A stretch of 64,000 bases of DNA, taken from positions 1 to 64,000 of the forward strand of contig CAOKSY010000005.1 of assembly GCA_948471525.1 (NCBI GenBank). The letters run 5' to 3'. Both the position numbers and the translations under genes were made by a program. The notes beneath the pieces are model-generated. The model was given only the letters and a program-made list of their open reading frames with translations. It had not been told where the DNA came from and ran no database searches. Source of the stretch: an uncultured Clostridia bacterium. GTDB lineage: Bacteria; Bacillota; Clostridia; Christensenellales; UBA3700. Shown piece by piece: positions 52,379 to 60,795 of this stretch; position 1 is the first letter of the stretch; each line of letters starts with the position of its first letter.

Positions 52379-52597
52379 ATGTCCAAGACGCTCAAAGATC
52401 TCTGTTTTTTGACGGGAGTGCTCTTTCCTTGGCTTGCGCTTATATTGTTTTTTGTAGTCAAAAACGACGACTATAGACGGGCATTTAAGATAAGTATGAT
52501 TTACGGAGTAGTCCTTTGGGTGCTTATAACTTTGATAATATCGCTTAATATGTGCGATCCGTTTATTGACGGAATTATCGATAGAACAGACAGTTGA
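52379..52597 (+). CDS. Small two-helix membrane protein after subunit D
   Basis: A 72-residue protein with two membrane helices (FLTGVLFPWLALILFFVV and ISMIYGVVLWVLITLIISL) joined by a short charged loop. I know no family name. It starts 2 bases after the D gene stop, with AAGGAG inside that gene, so it is co-transcribed with the ATPase. An accessory or assembly role is possible but inferred. Confidence 0.65.
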   Translation: MSKTLKDLCFLTGVLFPWLALILFFVVKNDDYRRAFKISMIYGVVLWVLITLIISLNMCDPFIDGIIDRTDS

Positions 52598-52729
52598 ATT
52601 TTACGTCGATAATTATTGGCTGCAATAACAAATGGTAATTGCAGCTATTTTTTTAATCAATATTTTATATATTTTTGTCATTATTCCAAAAAAAGTGTAC
52701 TTTTCCCGACCTAGGTCATAGAGGAAAGA

Positions 52730-52951
52730 ATGAGGGTAGAAAAGAAAAGATTTGGTGGATATTTTTTCTTAATCGTGACTATAATGCTGTGCTTTATAAT
52801 TGCGAGTACGGTATGTCTGTACGCGCCGAAAAACAGCGCCGCCGCTCGCTCTAGCAAAAGCGAAAATCGAACTACTCTCCGCGCTCGAAAGATGCGTTGT
52901 AAAATTTGTTTATTTGACTATAATTTCTGTCATCTCGACCGAAGTGGATAG
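52730..52951 (+). CDS. Short reading frame with one membrane segment, ending in a repeat
   Basis: 73 codons from ATG 52730, with AGAGGAAAG upstream. Residues 10-32 are a plausible membrane helix (FFLIVTIMLCFIIASTVCLY). The last residues (CHLDRSG) are translation of the dispersed repeat, so the original end may be lost. It may be a truncated gene or chance. Confidence 0.25.
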   Translation: MRVEKKRFGGYFFLIVTIMLCFIIASTVCLYAPKNSAAARSSKSENRTTLRARKMRCKICLFDYNFCHLDRSG

Positions 52952-53022
52952 ATCTAATCAATATAGATAAAGGGATCAAATTTTTTCATTCCGCTGCACT
53001 GCAGTCGAAATGATATAGACGG
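52928..53022. repeat. Dispersed palindromic repeat, copy C
   Basis: TGTCATCTCGACCGAAGTGG ... AGATCTAATC on the left and a degenerate right half (CATTCCGCTGCACTGCAGTCGAAATGA, here 52998-53020). Confidence 0.7.
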
Positions 53023-53071
53023 TATTATTTATATCTACTGAGGTCAAGTAAAGAATTATTATAAAACATAA

Positions 53072-53106
53072 GAAACGCGGTCGGAAAGTTTTCCGTCCGC
53101 GTTTCA
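53072..53106 (-). terminator. Terminator of the lipoprotein gene
   Basis: AAACGCGG-TCGGAAA and TTTCCG-TCCGCGTTT form a long imperfect stem around GTT. It lies about 35 bases past the minus-strand stop at 53141. Confidence 0.6.
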
Positions 53107-53140
53107 CTCCATCGTATCGAACGATATTCGATACAAAATG

Positions 53141-53857
53141 TTACTGATCTTGATTCTTTACGCTTTCGCGGCTGCTTACCACGCTATTGGTGGTCGGATC
53201 TACAATAGCCGCCCAATAATCGTTTTTATCTTTGATAAACGATACGTACCAAAAATATGCGCTTTTACCCTCGGCGGTCTCTTGAGAGAGCAGTTTGACA
53301 TAACACTCTCTGTCAAAAGCGTCGCTTTCAAGCGCGGGATTGATTTTTGCCTGATAATGATTATATGCGACTTCCAGCGCGCCGTTGCCGTCAGTGATAG
53401 AGGAGCAGACGTTGCTCAATTCAAAGGAATATTCATTTTCGCCTTCTTTCAAAGTCAGCGTTTTCGGTTCGCCGACGGTTGACATATCCGAAATTTTGCA
53501 GGAGAGATTTATTCCCAATCTGCTCTTCGTAAGGTTTCCGCTGACGGACGCGTCGTTGCCTGCGATCGTGTATTCATAAGTCTTTGCGAGATTTGCCGTA
53601 TTTTTGGGTACTACTATCAACGTAGTCAATTCTACCTGCGCGTCGGCTTTGCCGTCTGCTATAAAGAGTTCTTCTTGTTTTGTTGAAGTAAGTTTTACGT
53701 CGAAATCGTCGTTTTTAGCGACATAGAGACCTGTCTGCATATAGCTTACGGTATCGCAAAGTTTTTCGAAATTCGTCTTGGGTTTTTCGCAGCCGATCAT
53801 TGTTACTGCGACTATGACTATCAATGCCAAAGTCATGAGTTTAACAAACTTTTTCAT
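53141..53857 (-). CDS. Lipoprotein of unknown function
   Basis: A 238-residue secreted lipoprotein: signal MKKFVKLMTLALIVIVAVTM, then I-G-C lipobox (Cys about 23). The mature part is beta-rich with no domain I recognise; it has KTLTLKEGENEYSFELSNV and a C-terminal YFWYVSFIKDKNDYWAAIVD, which resembles small PepSY-like or lipocalin-like folds only loosely. ATG 53857 with TTGGAGGA upstream is chosen. It lies alone between two terminators, transcribed towards the V-ATPase genes. Confidence 0.75.
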   Translation of the reverse strand: MKKFVKLMTLALIVIVAVTMIGCEKPKTNFEKLCDTVSYMQTGLYVAKNDDFDVKLTSTKQEELFIADGKADAQVELTTLIVVPKNTANLAKTYEYTIAGNDASVSGNLTKSRLGINLSCKISDMSTVGEPKTLTLKEGENEYSFELSNVCSSITDGNGALEVAYNHYQAKINPALESDAFDRECYVKLLSQETAEGKSAYFWYVSFIKDKNDYWAAIVDPTTNSVVSSRESVKNQDQ

Positions 53858-53957
53858 ATATCCTCCAATCGTTTTGATATTAAATCTTATGTTGCCGTAA
53901 GGGGATATATGAGCGTTCGGCGAGCGCGCAAAAAGTATATTCCTGTCGAAAAACAAC

Positions 53958-53992
53958 AAAAAAGCGTCTGCTTTTTAGGCAGACGCTTTTTT
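53958..53992 (-). terminator. Terminator of the GH3 gene
   Basis: AAAAAAGCGTCTGC (53958-53971) and GCAGACGCTTTTTT (53979-53992) form a 14-bp stem around a 7-nt loop, with a T run in both directions. It lies directly past the stop at 54005. Confidence 0.9.
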
Positions 53993-54004
53993 GTGTATTG
54001 CTAG

Positions 54005-56617
54005 TTACTGTTTGTTCTTCTTTGCCAATTTTTCTTCGCGCTTTTCGTTTTTTTCTATAAGCTTGGTTTCTTTATTGGCTTGCTTGATCTTTTCTTTTTC
54101 CAAAGATTTTCTTTCTTTTTCATTCTGTTTGATCTCTTTGATGACGTCGTTGACCATTACCGATTTACCTTCGCGTCTGCGTTTTTCGATCGCGCCCTTG
54201 TTTATTATATTGCCGAGCGTAGCGAATATTCCGCCGAATATCTTGAAGAAGGCTCTGAAATACTTTTTATTTCCCCACATCAGCAGTCCGTCTACGAGAG
54301 TGTGGTGGATAAGTCCCGACGATATTCCTACAAGTCCTCTGAGCGGCATTTCTTCCATACCTTGTTTGAGTATCATCATAGTAGTTATATCCGCGTTGGG
54401 GACCTGACTCTTGATTATCGACGGAGCGACCTTGACGATTATCTTGCCCACGAGACATACTTTCATTTCGCCGATAGTAGTGTTGTAGTCGAAATAACCG
54501 CGTTTGTTGACTTCATTGACAGGTATTTCGCCGTCATAAAGTTTTGCAAATTCTTCCTCCGGTATATCGTCTATATGCGCAATATCGTAATAAACGGGGC
54601 AGATTGATTTATAATCAGGCACCTTTTTCTCGCTCTGATCGAAATTGACGGATATCTTTCCGCGCAGTCTGATGTCGCGGCTGGACGCGCCGATCAATAT
54701 ATCGTATTCTCCGTTGGAGGCATACCAGTCGTCTATGACAGTATTGTAGAAGGCAAAAGATCTATAGTCGAGAGTATGGCTGACTCGCACGCTTTCGCCT
54801 TTTTTGACAAATACTTTTTCAAAGCCTTTGAGTTCTTTCTTTGCCTTGAAGACAATGGGGGAGGGATCGCTCACGTACAGCTGACACGTTTCATATCCGT
54901 CCATATCGCCGGCATTTTTGACCGTGTACGATACGGTCATGCCGTCTATCTTTAGATCGCTGTACTCAAACGTCGTGTACGAAAGACCGTATCCGAACGG
55001 GAAGAGCACGTTTTTGTCCGCGCTGTCGAAATATCTGTAACCTACGTATATAGATTCCCTGTATTCCACGTTTTTGGGGCCCATCGGGAAATATTTGGAT
55101 ACGATGTTGTCTTCTTCTTTTATCGGGTACGTCTCGGCAAGTTTTCCGCTTGGATTTACTTTGCCGAAGAGAATGTTGTATAGAGCTTCGCCGCCTGCTT
55201 CGCCCGGCAGATATGCGTTGACGAGACTGTTGACCTTATTTATCCAAGGCATCACTATAGGCGAGCCGCCGAAGAGCACTACGACCGTATTGGGATTTAT
55301 CGAAGTCATTACGTCTATTAAATCGCTGTGACTTTGCGGTATATCCATATGCTGACGGTCATAACTTTCGCTTTCGTACTGGTCGGTCAAACCTACGAAG
55401 AGCAGTACGCGCTTGTGATTTTTCGCAACTTGTATTGCTTCTTCGAGCAGTTTTTCATCGAGTTTGGAACTATTGACGTCATAAGCGGGAGCAAATTCGT
55501 ATTTTGTTCCGTTTTTGTCAAGCGCGTCGATAAAATTGACGAGTTTGTAAGGATTGATCCTCGAAGATCCCGATCCTTGATATCTGAAAGTTCTTGCCAA
55601 TTCGCCTATTACAGCTATGCTGTCGTCGTCTTCCGCAAGCGGGAGAGTAGCGTTATCGTTTTTGAGAAGTACGATAGACTGCTCGGCAATCTCTCTTGCC
55701 ACTTCGTGCGCCTGCTCGTAATCAGCCTTATATTCGGGCTGAAGGTTGGAGTAGTTTTTGATCACGAAAGAGAGCAGTCTTTCGACTATGACGTCGAGTT
55801 GTTTTTCTGTTAGTTTTCCGTTTTTGACGGCTTTGACAATCTGCTTGTCGGTTGCTCCGCCGCAACTCGGCATCTCGAGATCCAGTCCGGCTTTGATAGC
55901 TTCAACTCTGTTGTTGAGCGCGTTCCAGTCACTGACGACAATGCCTTTGAATCCCCATTCTTCTCTCAAAATATCTGTGAGAAGACGCTTGTTGTCGGAA
56001 AGATATGTGCCGTTGAGTTTGTTGTACGAACACATAACCGTATCGGGTTGCGCCTTGACCGCTTCTTCGAATGCGGGGAGATATATCTCTCGCAGAGCTC
56101 TTTCGTCTACGACGCTGTTTATCGTCATACGTCTGCTTTCCTGATTGTTGGCGCAGTAGTGTTTGAGAGAAGTTCCGACGTCGTTTGACTGCACGCCTTC
56201 TATATATTCTCTGCTGAGTTTACCCGCAAGATAGGGGTCTTCGGAAAGATATTCGAAGTTTCTTCCGCAGATAGGACTTCTCTTAATATTGGTGCCGGGA
56301 CCGAGTATCACGCTGATATTTTGATCGAGACATTGTTTTGCCAAGGCGTCGCCGAGTTTGCGCGCCATATCGGTATTCCAACTGCTTGCGATATTTACAG
56401 CGGGAGGGAAAGCCGTCGCAGGGAAGGATAGTTTCATTCCCAAATTGACGTCGTCTTCGTTTTCTTTTCTCAATCCGTGAGGGCCGTCTGCCATCGCCAC
56501 GCTGGGCACTCCCAATCTTTTGATAGGTTTTGTGCTCCAAAAGTCATAGCCCGAACAGAGCGAGGCTTTTTCTTCCAGAGTCATTTTTGTTATGAGAGTT
56601 TTAATTTCGTCGATCAT
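54005..56617 (-). CDS. Glycoside hydrolase family 3 (beta-glucosidase-like)
   Basis: Hydrolyses beta-linked glycosides; no signal peptide, so likely cytoplasmic. 870 residues. The catalytic (alpha/beta)8 barrel contains the nucleophile Asp230 in GIVVSDWNAL. The second domain (KSHKRVLLFVGLTDQYESE-like region near 395) and a fibronectin III-like domain (GYETCQLYVSDP) follow, the usual GH3 order. About 150 extra C-terminal residues end in a Lys/Glu-rich coiled tail (about 815-870), which is unusual. ATG 56617 follows GGAGG. Substrate cannot be read; beta-glucosides or xylosides are typical. Confidence 0.91.
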   Translation of the reverse strand: MIDEIKTLITKMTLEEKASLCSGYDFWSTKPIKRLGVPSVAMADGPHGLRKENEDDVNLGMKLSFPATAFPPAVNIASSWNTDMARKLGDALAKQCLDQNISVILGPGTNIKRSPICGRNFEYLSEDPYLAGKLSREYIEGVQSNDVGTSLKHYCANNQESRRMTINSVVDERALREIYLPAFEEAVKAQPDTVMCSYNKLNGTYLSDNKRLLTDILREEWGFKGIVVSDWNALNNRVEAIKAGLDLEMPSCGGATDKQIVKAVKNGKLTEKQLDVIVERLLSFVIKNYSNLQPEYKADYEQAHEVAREIAEQSIVLLKNDNATLPLAEDDDSIAVIGELARTFRYQGSGSSRINPYKLVNFIDALDKNGTKYEFAPAYDVNSSKLDEKLLEEAIQVAKNHKRVLLFVGLTDQYESESYDRQHMDIPQSHSDLIDVMTSINPNTVVVLFGGSPIVMPWINKVNSLVNAYLPGEAGGEALYNILFGKVNPSGKLAETYPIKEEDNIVSKYFPMGPKNVEYRESIYVGYRYFDSADKNVLFPFGYGLSYTTFEYSDLKIDGMTVSYTVKNAGDMDGYETCQLYVSDPSPIVFKAKKELKGFEKVFVKKGESVRVSHTLDYRSFAFYNTVIDDWYASNGEYDILIGASSRDIRLRGKISVNFDQSEKKVPDYKSICPVYYDIAHIDDIPEEEFAKLYDGEIPVNEVNKRGYFDYNTTIGEMKVCLVGKIIVKVAPSIIKSQVPNADITTMMILKQGMEEMPLRGLVGISSGLIHHTLVDGLLMWGNKKYFRAFFKIFGGIFATLGNIINKGAIEKRRREGKSVMVNDVIKEIKQNEKERKSLEKEKIKQANKETKLIEKNEKREEKLAKKNKQ

Positions 56618-56644
56618 ACCGACCTCCAAGCATTATATGGTATC

Positions 56645-56673
56645 ATTTTATCATAGTTTTTGTTATAATTCAA
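56645..56673 (-). promoter_or_regulatory. Promoter of the GH3 gene
   Basis: On the minus strand: TTGAAT (56673-56668), 17 bases, TAAAAT (56650-56645). Confidence 0.6.
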
Positions 56674-56883
56674 GGCAAAAATCGAGCGAATTAAGAATTT
56701 GTTAATATATTAAAAAAAATCGCGCTCGGGCGGGTATTTTATTAATAATATATAAATTATTGCATCCCGGCTTCGGTCGGCATATTCACTGTCGCAGTAA
56801 ACGTAGACTGTCGCTATAGATTTGTCGCCGAGATATAATAACGACAATATTTTCAAAAATTTGCCTTCAATCGGAAAATTCGA

Positions 56884-56912
56884 TTGACTTATCTATTATA
56901 ATGTTTTAAAAT
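56884..56912 (+). promoter_or_regulatory. Promoter of guaB
   Basis: TTGACT (56884-56889), 17 bases, TAAAAT (56907-56912). I see no purine riboswitch in the 266 bases between the GH3 promoter region and guaB. Confidence 0.5.
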
Positions 56913-56938
56913 ATTAAAAAGTTCGGAGGATATTATCT

Positions 56939-58396
56939 ATGAGCAAAATTGCTAAAGAAGGTTTGACCTTTGACGACGTGTTGCTTATTCCGCAATATTC
57001 GGAAGTGTTGCCGTCTCAAGTAGACCTATCGACAAAACTGTGCGACAAAATCACTCTCAATATTCCGCTTCTTAGCGCGTCTATGGACACCGTTACGGAA
57101 TGCGAACTTGCCATTGCAATGGCTAGAGAGGGAGGTGTCGGTATAATACACAAAAATATGTCTATCGAGGCGCAAGCAGAGCAGGTGGATAAGGTAAAGA
57201 GAAGTGAAAACGGCGTCATTACCAATCCGTTCTCTCTCGGTCCGGACAATACTCTTGAAGAAGCGAATAATCTTATGCGCAGATTCAAGATCAGCGGCGT
57301 ACCCGTCACCGTGGGCGGTAAACTCGTAGGTATAATCACCAACAGGGATCTCAGATTCGAGACGGATATGACCAGATCTATAGGCGAGTGTATGACCGGC
57401 AAAGAGAGCCTCGTCACAGCTCCCGTTGGCACAACTCTCGAGCAGGCACAGAAGATTTTGGCAGAGCGTCGCATAGAGAAATTGCCGCTTGTGGACAAGC
57501 AGTTCAATCTCAAAGGACTAATTACGATCAAAGATATAGAAAAGGCTATCAAGTATCCGTTCAGCGCAAAAGATTCGAGCGGCAGACTTCTCGCAGGCGC
57601 GGCAGTAGGCGTAACAAGCGATATAATGGACAGAGTAGCGGCTCTTGTCGAGAGCAAGGTGGATATAATCACGATAGATACGGCGCACGGACATTCTAAA
57701 GGAGTGCTCGATTGCGTGGCAAAAGTCAAGGCAAAGTTCCCCGATCTTCCGATAATAGCTGGCAACGTGGCTACCGCGGAAGCGACCAAGGCGCTTATCC
57801 AAAGCGGCGCGGACGTGGTAAAAGTGGGTATCGGTCCGGGATCGATATGTACTACGCGTATTATTGCAGGCATAGGCGTTCCGCAGGTAACGGCAGTTAT
57901 GGATTGCGCAGAGCAGGCGGATAAACTCGGCAGAAGAATAATCGCAGACGGCGGTATCAAATATTCGGGCGATATAGTCAAGGCTTTGGGCGCAGGCGCA
58001 AGCGCGGTAATGCTCGGCAGTTTGTTTGCAGGCACGGAGGAGACTCCAGGCGATATAGAGATATTCCAAGGCAGATCTTATAAAGTATACAGAGGTATGG
58101 GGTCGCTCGCGGCAATGGCGGCAGGAAGCAAGGACAGATATTTCCAGACCAATGCAAAAAAACTTGTTCCCGAAGGCGTCGAGGGCAGAGTTCCTTACAG
58201 AGGAAGTCTTGCGGACGTGGTATTCCAACTTATGGGCGGTTTGCGTTCGGGTATGGGTTATTGCGGTATGGAGAATGTCGAAAAACTGCGTAAGAACGCG
58301 CAATTTGTCAAGATTTCCAACGCGGCTTTGATAGAGAGCCATCCGCATGATATCAATATCACAAAGGAAGCGCCGAACTACTCGACCAAGGGGTAG
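56939..58396 (+). CDS. guaB: IMP dehydrogenase
   Basis: Oxidises IMP to XMP with NAD, the first step to GMP. 485 residues, the normal length. The active-site Cys304 is in GSICTTRI, after GIGPG. Two CBS domains (about 95-205) with GVPVTVGGKLVGIITNRD interrupt the barrel. KVYRGMGSLAAM and the flap Arg-Tyr region (EGVEGRVPYRG) are standard. CGGAGG precedes the ATG. Monocistronic, with a clear terminator. Confidence 0.97.
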   Translation: MSKIAKEGLTFDDVLLIPQYSEVLPSQVDLSTKLCDKITLNIPLLSASMDTVTECELAIAMAREGGVGIIHKNMSIEAQAEQVDKVKRSENGVITNPFSLGPDNTLEEANNLMRRFKISGVPVTVGGKLVGIITNRDLRFETDMTRSIGECMTGKESLVTAPVGTTLEQAQKILAERRIEKLPLVDKQFNLKGLITIKDIEKAIKYPFSAKDSSGRLLAGAAVGVTSDIMDRVAALVESKVDIITIDTAHGHSKGVLDCVAKVKAKFPDLPIIAGNVATAEATKALIQSGADVVKVGIGPGSICTTRIIAGIGVPQVTAVMDCAEQADKLGRRIIADGGIKYSGDIVKALGAGASAVMLGSLFAGTEETPGDIEIFQGRSYKVYRGMGSLAAMAAGSKDRYFQTNAKKLVPEGVEGRVPYRGSLADVVFQLMGGLRSGMGYCGMENVEKLRKNAQFVKISNAALIESHPHDINITKEAPNYSTKG

Positions 58397-58460
58397 AGTT
58401 CGGCGGAAAAGCAGACTGAGCGAAAGTAAAACAGCATCTTTGCCGCCAAAACGGCATAAC

Positions 58461-58499
58461 AAAAAAGTCGACTCGTACGGCAAGTACGAGCGATTTTTT
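58461..58499 (+). terminator. Terminator of guaB
   Basis: CTCGTAC (58472-58478), loop GGCAA, GTACGAG (58484-58490), then CGATTTTTTC. The A run before the stem makes it bidirectional. Confidence 0.85.
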
Positions 58500-59056
58500 C
58501 TTATATCGCCTTGACGGCAAATCTACAATTTTCTTTTTCGCTCAGCTGCCTTTCCGCCGAACTTGGGGCGAATTATTAGTTATGTTATTATGAATATATA
58601 AAATTGTCATCTCGACCGTAGCGGAGAGATCTAATCCTATCATAAAATTACTATTGTGACTCTCTCTTTGCGCAGTATGCCGTTTTCTACTCGCGGCAGA
58701 CGCGCGATACTCGCTTCTCGCCTCACCGGGGGCGATTTTTTCATTTGAATATGGTCACAGGCTTTGGAGAGCGGTGTGGATTTCGTTTTAGCGGAAGTAT
58801 CCTAGCCACAAGTGTACTTGCTGTACACGGTGAGCGACGGATATCTTTCGATCAAGCGAAAGGCGCGCCGTTATACTAAGTCGTCTCTCAGACGGCAAAT
58901 CTACGTTTGTCTTTTTTTGCTCAGCTATCGATGAGATTTCTCGACTACGCTCGAAATGACAGGGAAGGGCGCGATATGATACATAGTTGCCATCTCAATC
59001 AACGTGGAGAGAACTAGTCAATAGTTATCCGCTTTAAGTTCAGTAGCAGAGATATT
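58500..59056. repeat. Repeat-rich gene-free stretch
   Basis: No gene is seen. It holds two direct copies of ACGGCAAATCTAC ... CTTTTT ... GCTCAGCT (about 58514-58552 and 58888-58928); a similar block occurs inverted at 58414-58450. It also has three pieces of the dispersed palindromic repeat: 58604-58636, 58932-58964 and 58989-59014. It looks like a landing site for small repeats. Confidence 0.6.
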
Positions 59057-59305
59057 TTATTTGAAATAGCGGCTGTCGGATATAACATTATCGCTAATAT
59101 CGTCATAGCCTAAAATTGAATTAGGAGTTTCGCCTAAAAACAGACAAATTTTGAGCAGCGACGTCAAGTCGGGTTCATTTACACTGTTAAGCCATCGACT
59201 GACAGTTTGTTGGGTAGTACCTAGATGATCGGCAAGTTGTTTCTGAGTAATATTACGTGCCGTCATTGCTTCTCGTAATTTTTCGGAAAATTTCAATGAT
59301 TCCAT
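59057..59305 (-). CDS. XRE-family transcriptional regulator (short)
   Basis: An 82-residue DNA-binding protein with one helix-turn-helix (about 8-60): LREAMTARNITQKQLADHLG and TTQQTVSRWLNSVNEPDL. No effector domain follows, only a short tail. ATG 59305 has GGAG upstream inside the MATE gene and overlaps it by 13 bases, so the exporter and regulator are co-transcribed. It may control its own operon. Confidence 0.86.
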   Translation of the reverse strand: MESLKFSEKLREAMTARNITQKQLADHLGTTQQTVSRWLNSVNEPDLTSLLKICLFLGETPNSILGYDDISDNVISDSRYFK

Positions 59306-60624
59306 TGTCGCACTCCTTTTTTTATTTTTACTAAATATATTATTGCGCCGGCGACGGCAACTACGAGTTCCGTAATAGGATAAGCGAGCCAAACTCCTGT
59401 CATTCCCCAAATCGCAGACATAAGATAGGCAAGCGGTATAATTATTGCAAAGCCTCTCAAAATTGTCAGAATATGCGCGGGCAACGCGTTTTCAATCGAA
59501 GTGAAATAAGTCGCGATAGTGAGATTTATTCCCACGAAAACCGTAGAAGTGAAATACAGTTTTATACCCGGTTCGGCGATAAGGCGCAGTTCTTGATTTC
59601 CCGAGTTATTGAATATCGAGACGATTTGACTGTCCAGCAAAAACATCGCAAAATATATCGCCAATGAAGAAATCGTCGTTGCGATCAGCGCAAGTCTTAC
59701 CGTAGATCGCGCGGAGGCAGTATTTCCCGATCCGTGAGCGTTGCTGATCAAAGGTTGGATTCCTTGCGCCATGCCTGTATAAATCGCGACTATCACTACC
59801 GAAATATTAGCAATTATTCCGTATGCCGCAACTCCGACGTTGCCCTTTAGGCGAAGTATAATATAATTGAATACGATAATCGTTATTCCCGAAGAGAATT
59901 GCGCGAGAAGGGACGGAAATCCCAATCTAAAGTCGTGCAGCAACAGCTTTGCCGCATTCTTGACTTTTACCGCGCGGAAAGTGTTTTTCTTGCGCAGGAT
60001 ATTTACGCACATTATCGCGAGACTTATCACAGGCGAGAATACGGTTGCTAGAACTGCGCCGAGAATTCCCATTTTGAGCGGAAAGACAAATACATAATCC
60101 AATACGGTATTGGCGAGACTTCCTATCAGCATAGCCGCCATAGACAGTTGCGGCGCGTTGTCGTTGCGCATAAAGCAGAGCATTATTTCATTGAGCATAA
60201 AAGCGGGGGAAAAGATAAGCAGCCACCTAAGATAAGTGTCTGTCATGTCCAAGACCTCGTCGTTTGCGCCGAGCATACGGCTAAGCGGTCGGGAGAGGAA
60301 CGCGCCGCACAGCGCAAAAAGTACGCCCAGTACGGCTCCGGCGATTACGGTGACGGTAAATATCATATTGGCGCGTTGGCTGTCGCCGCGGCTTTTACTG
60401 ACCGAAAATCCCGTCGCGCCGCCCACGCCCAACATCAACGCCGTTCCGTGCACAAAACTGTATGCCGGAATCGCAAGATTGAGCGCAGTCAATCCGTCGT
60501 TGCCAAGTCCTTTGGATATAAAGAACGTATCCGCGAGAATATAGCACGATACGCCGAGAGTGCCCAGCACGCTCAGAAAAGTATATTGAAAGAATTGTCT
60601 AAAGTTGTATTTGTTTTGTCCCAT
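59293..60624 (-). CDS. MATE-family multidrug efflux protein
   Basis: A cation-coupled exporter in the membrane, 443 residues with twelve helices in two halves. LGTLGVSCYILADTFFISKG and the GVGGATGFSVSKSRGD region are family marks of the DinF/NorM-like group; the C-terminal half repeats the pattern with MAQGIQPLISNAHGSG. Start is set at ATG 60624; an in-frame TTG at 60660 also has no good ribosome binding site. Substrate unknown. Confidence 0.88.
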   Translation of the reverse strand: MGQNKYNFRQFFQYTFLSVLGTLGVSCYILADTFFISKGLGNDGLTALNLAIPAYSFVHGTALMLGVGGATGFSVSKSRGDSQRANMIFTVTVIAGAVLGVLFALCGAFLSRPLSRMLGANDEVLDMTDTYLRWLLIFSPAFMLNEIMLCFMRNDNAPQLSMAAMLIGSLANTVLDYVFVFPLKMGILGAVLATVFSPVISLAIMCVNILRKKNTFRAVKVKNAAKLLLHDFRLGFPSLLAQFSSGITIIVFNYIILRLKGNVGVAAYGIIANISVVIVAIYTGMAQGIQPLISNAHGSGNTASARSTVRLALIATTISSLAIYFAMFLLDSQIVSIFNNSGNQELRLIAEPGIKLYFTSTVFVGINLTIATYFTSIENALPAHILTILRGFAIIIPLAYLMSAIWGMTGVWLAYPITELVVAVAGAIIYLVKIKKGVRQWNH

Positions 60625-60795
60625 AGTCAAAAAACAAGCGCCGAAATTTTCTATCTTCAAAGGCCTAACGATAGAAAACTCCGACGCATATACGGACGTT
60701 TAGATATTAAAAATCAGTTCCCGTCCGTCTGTCTTGCTTTACCCGGCGGCAAAGCAATGCCGTTTTTTATATTTATAAATATTTATATTCTATTA

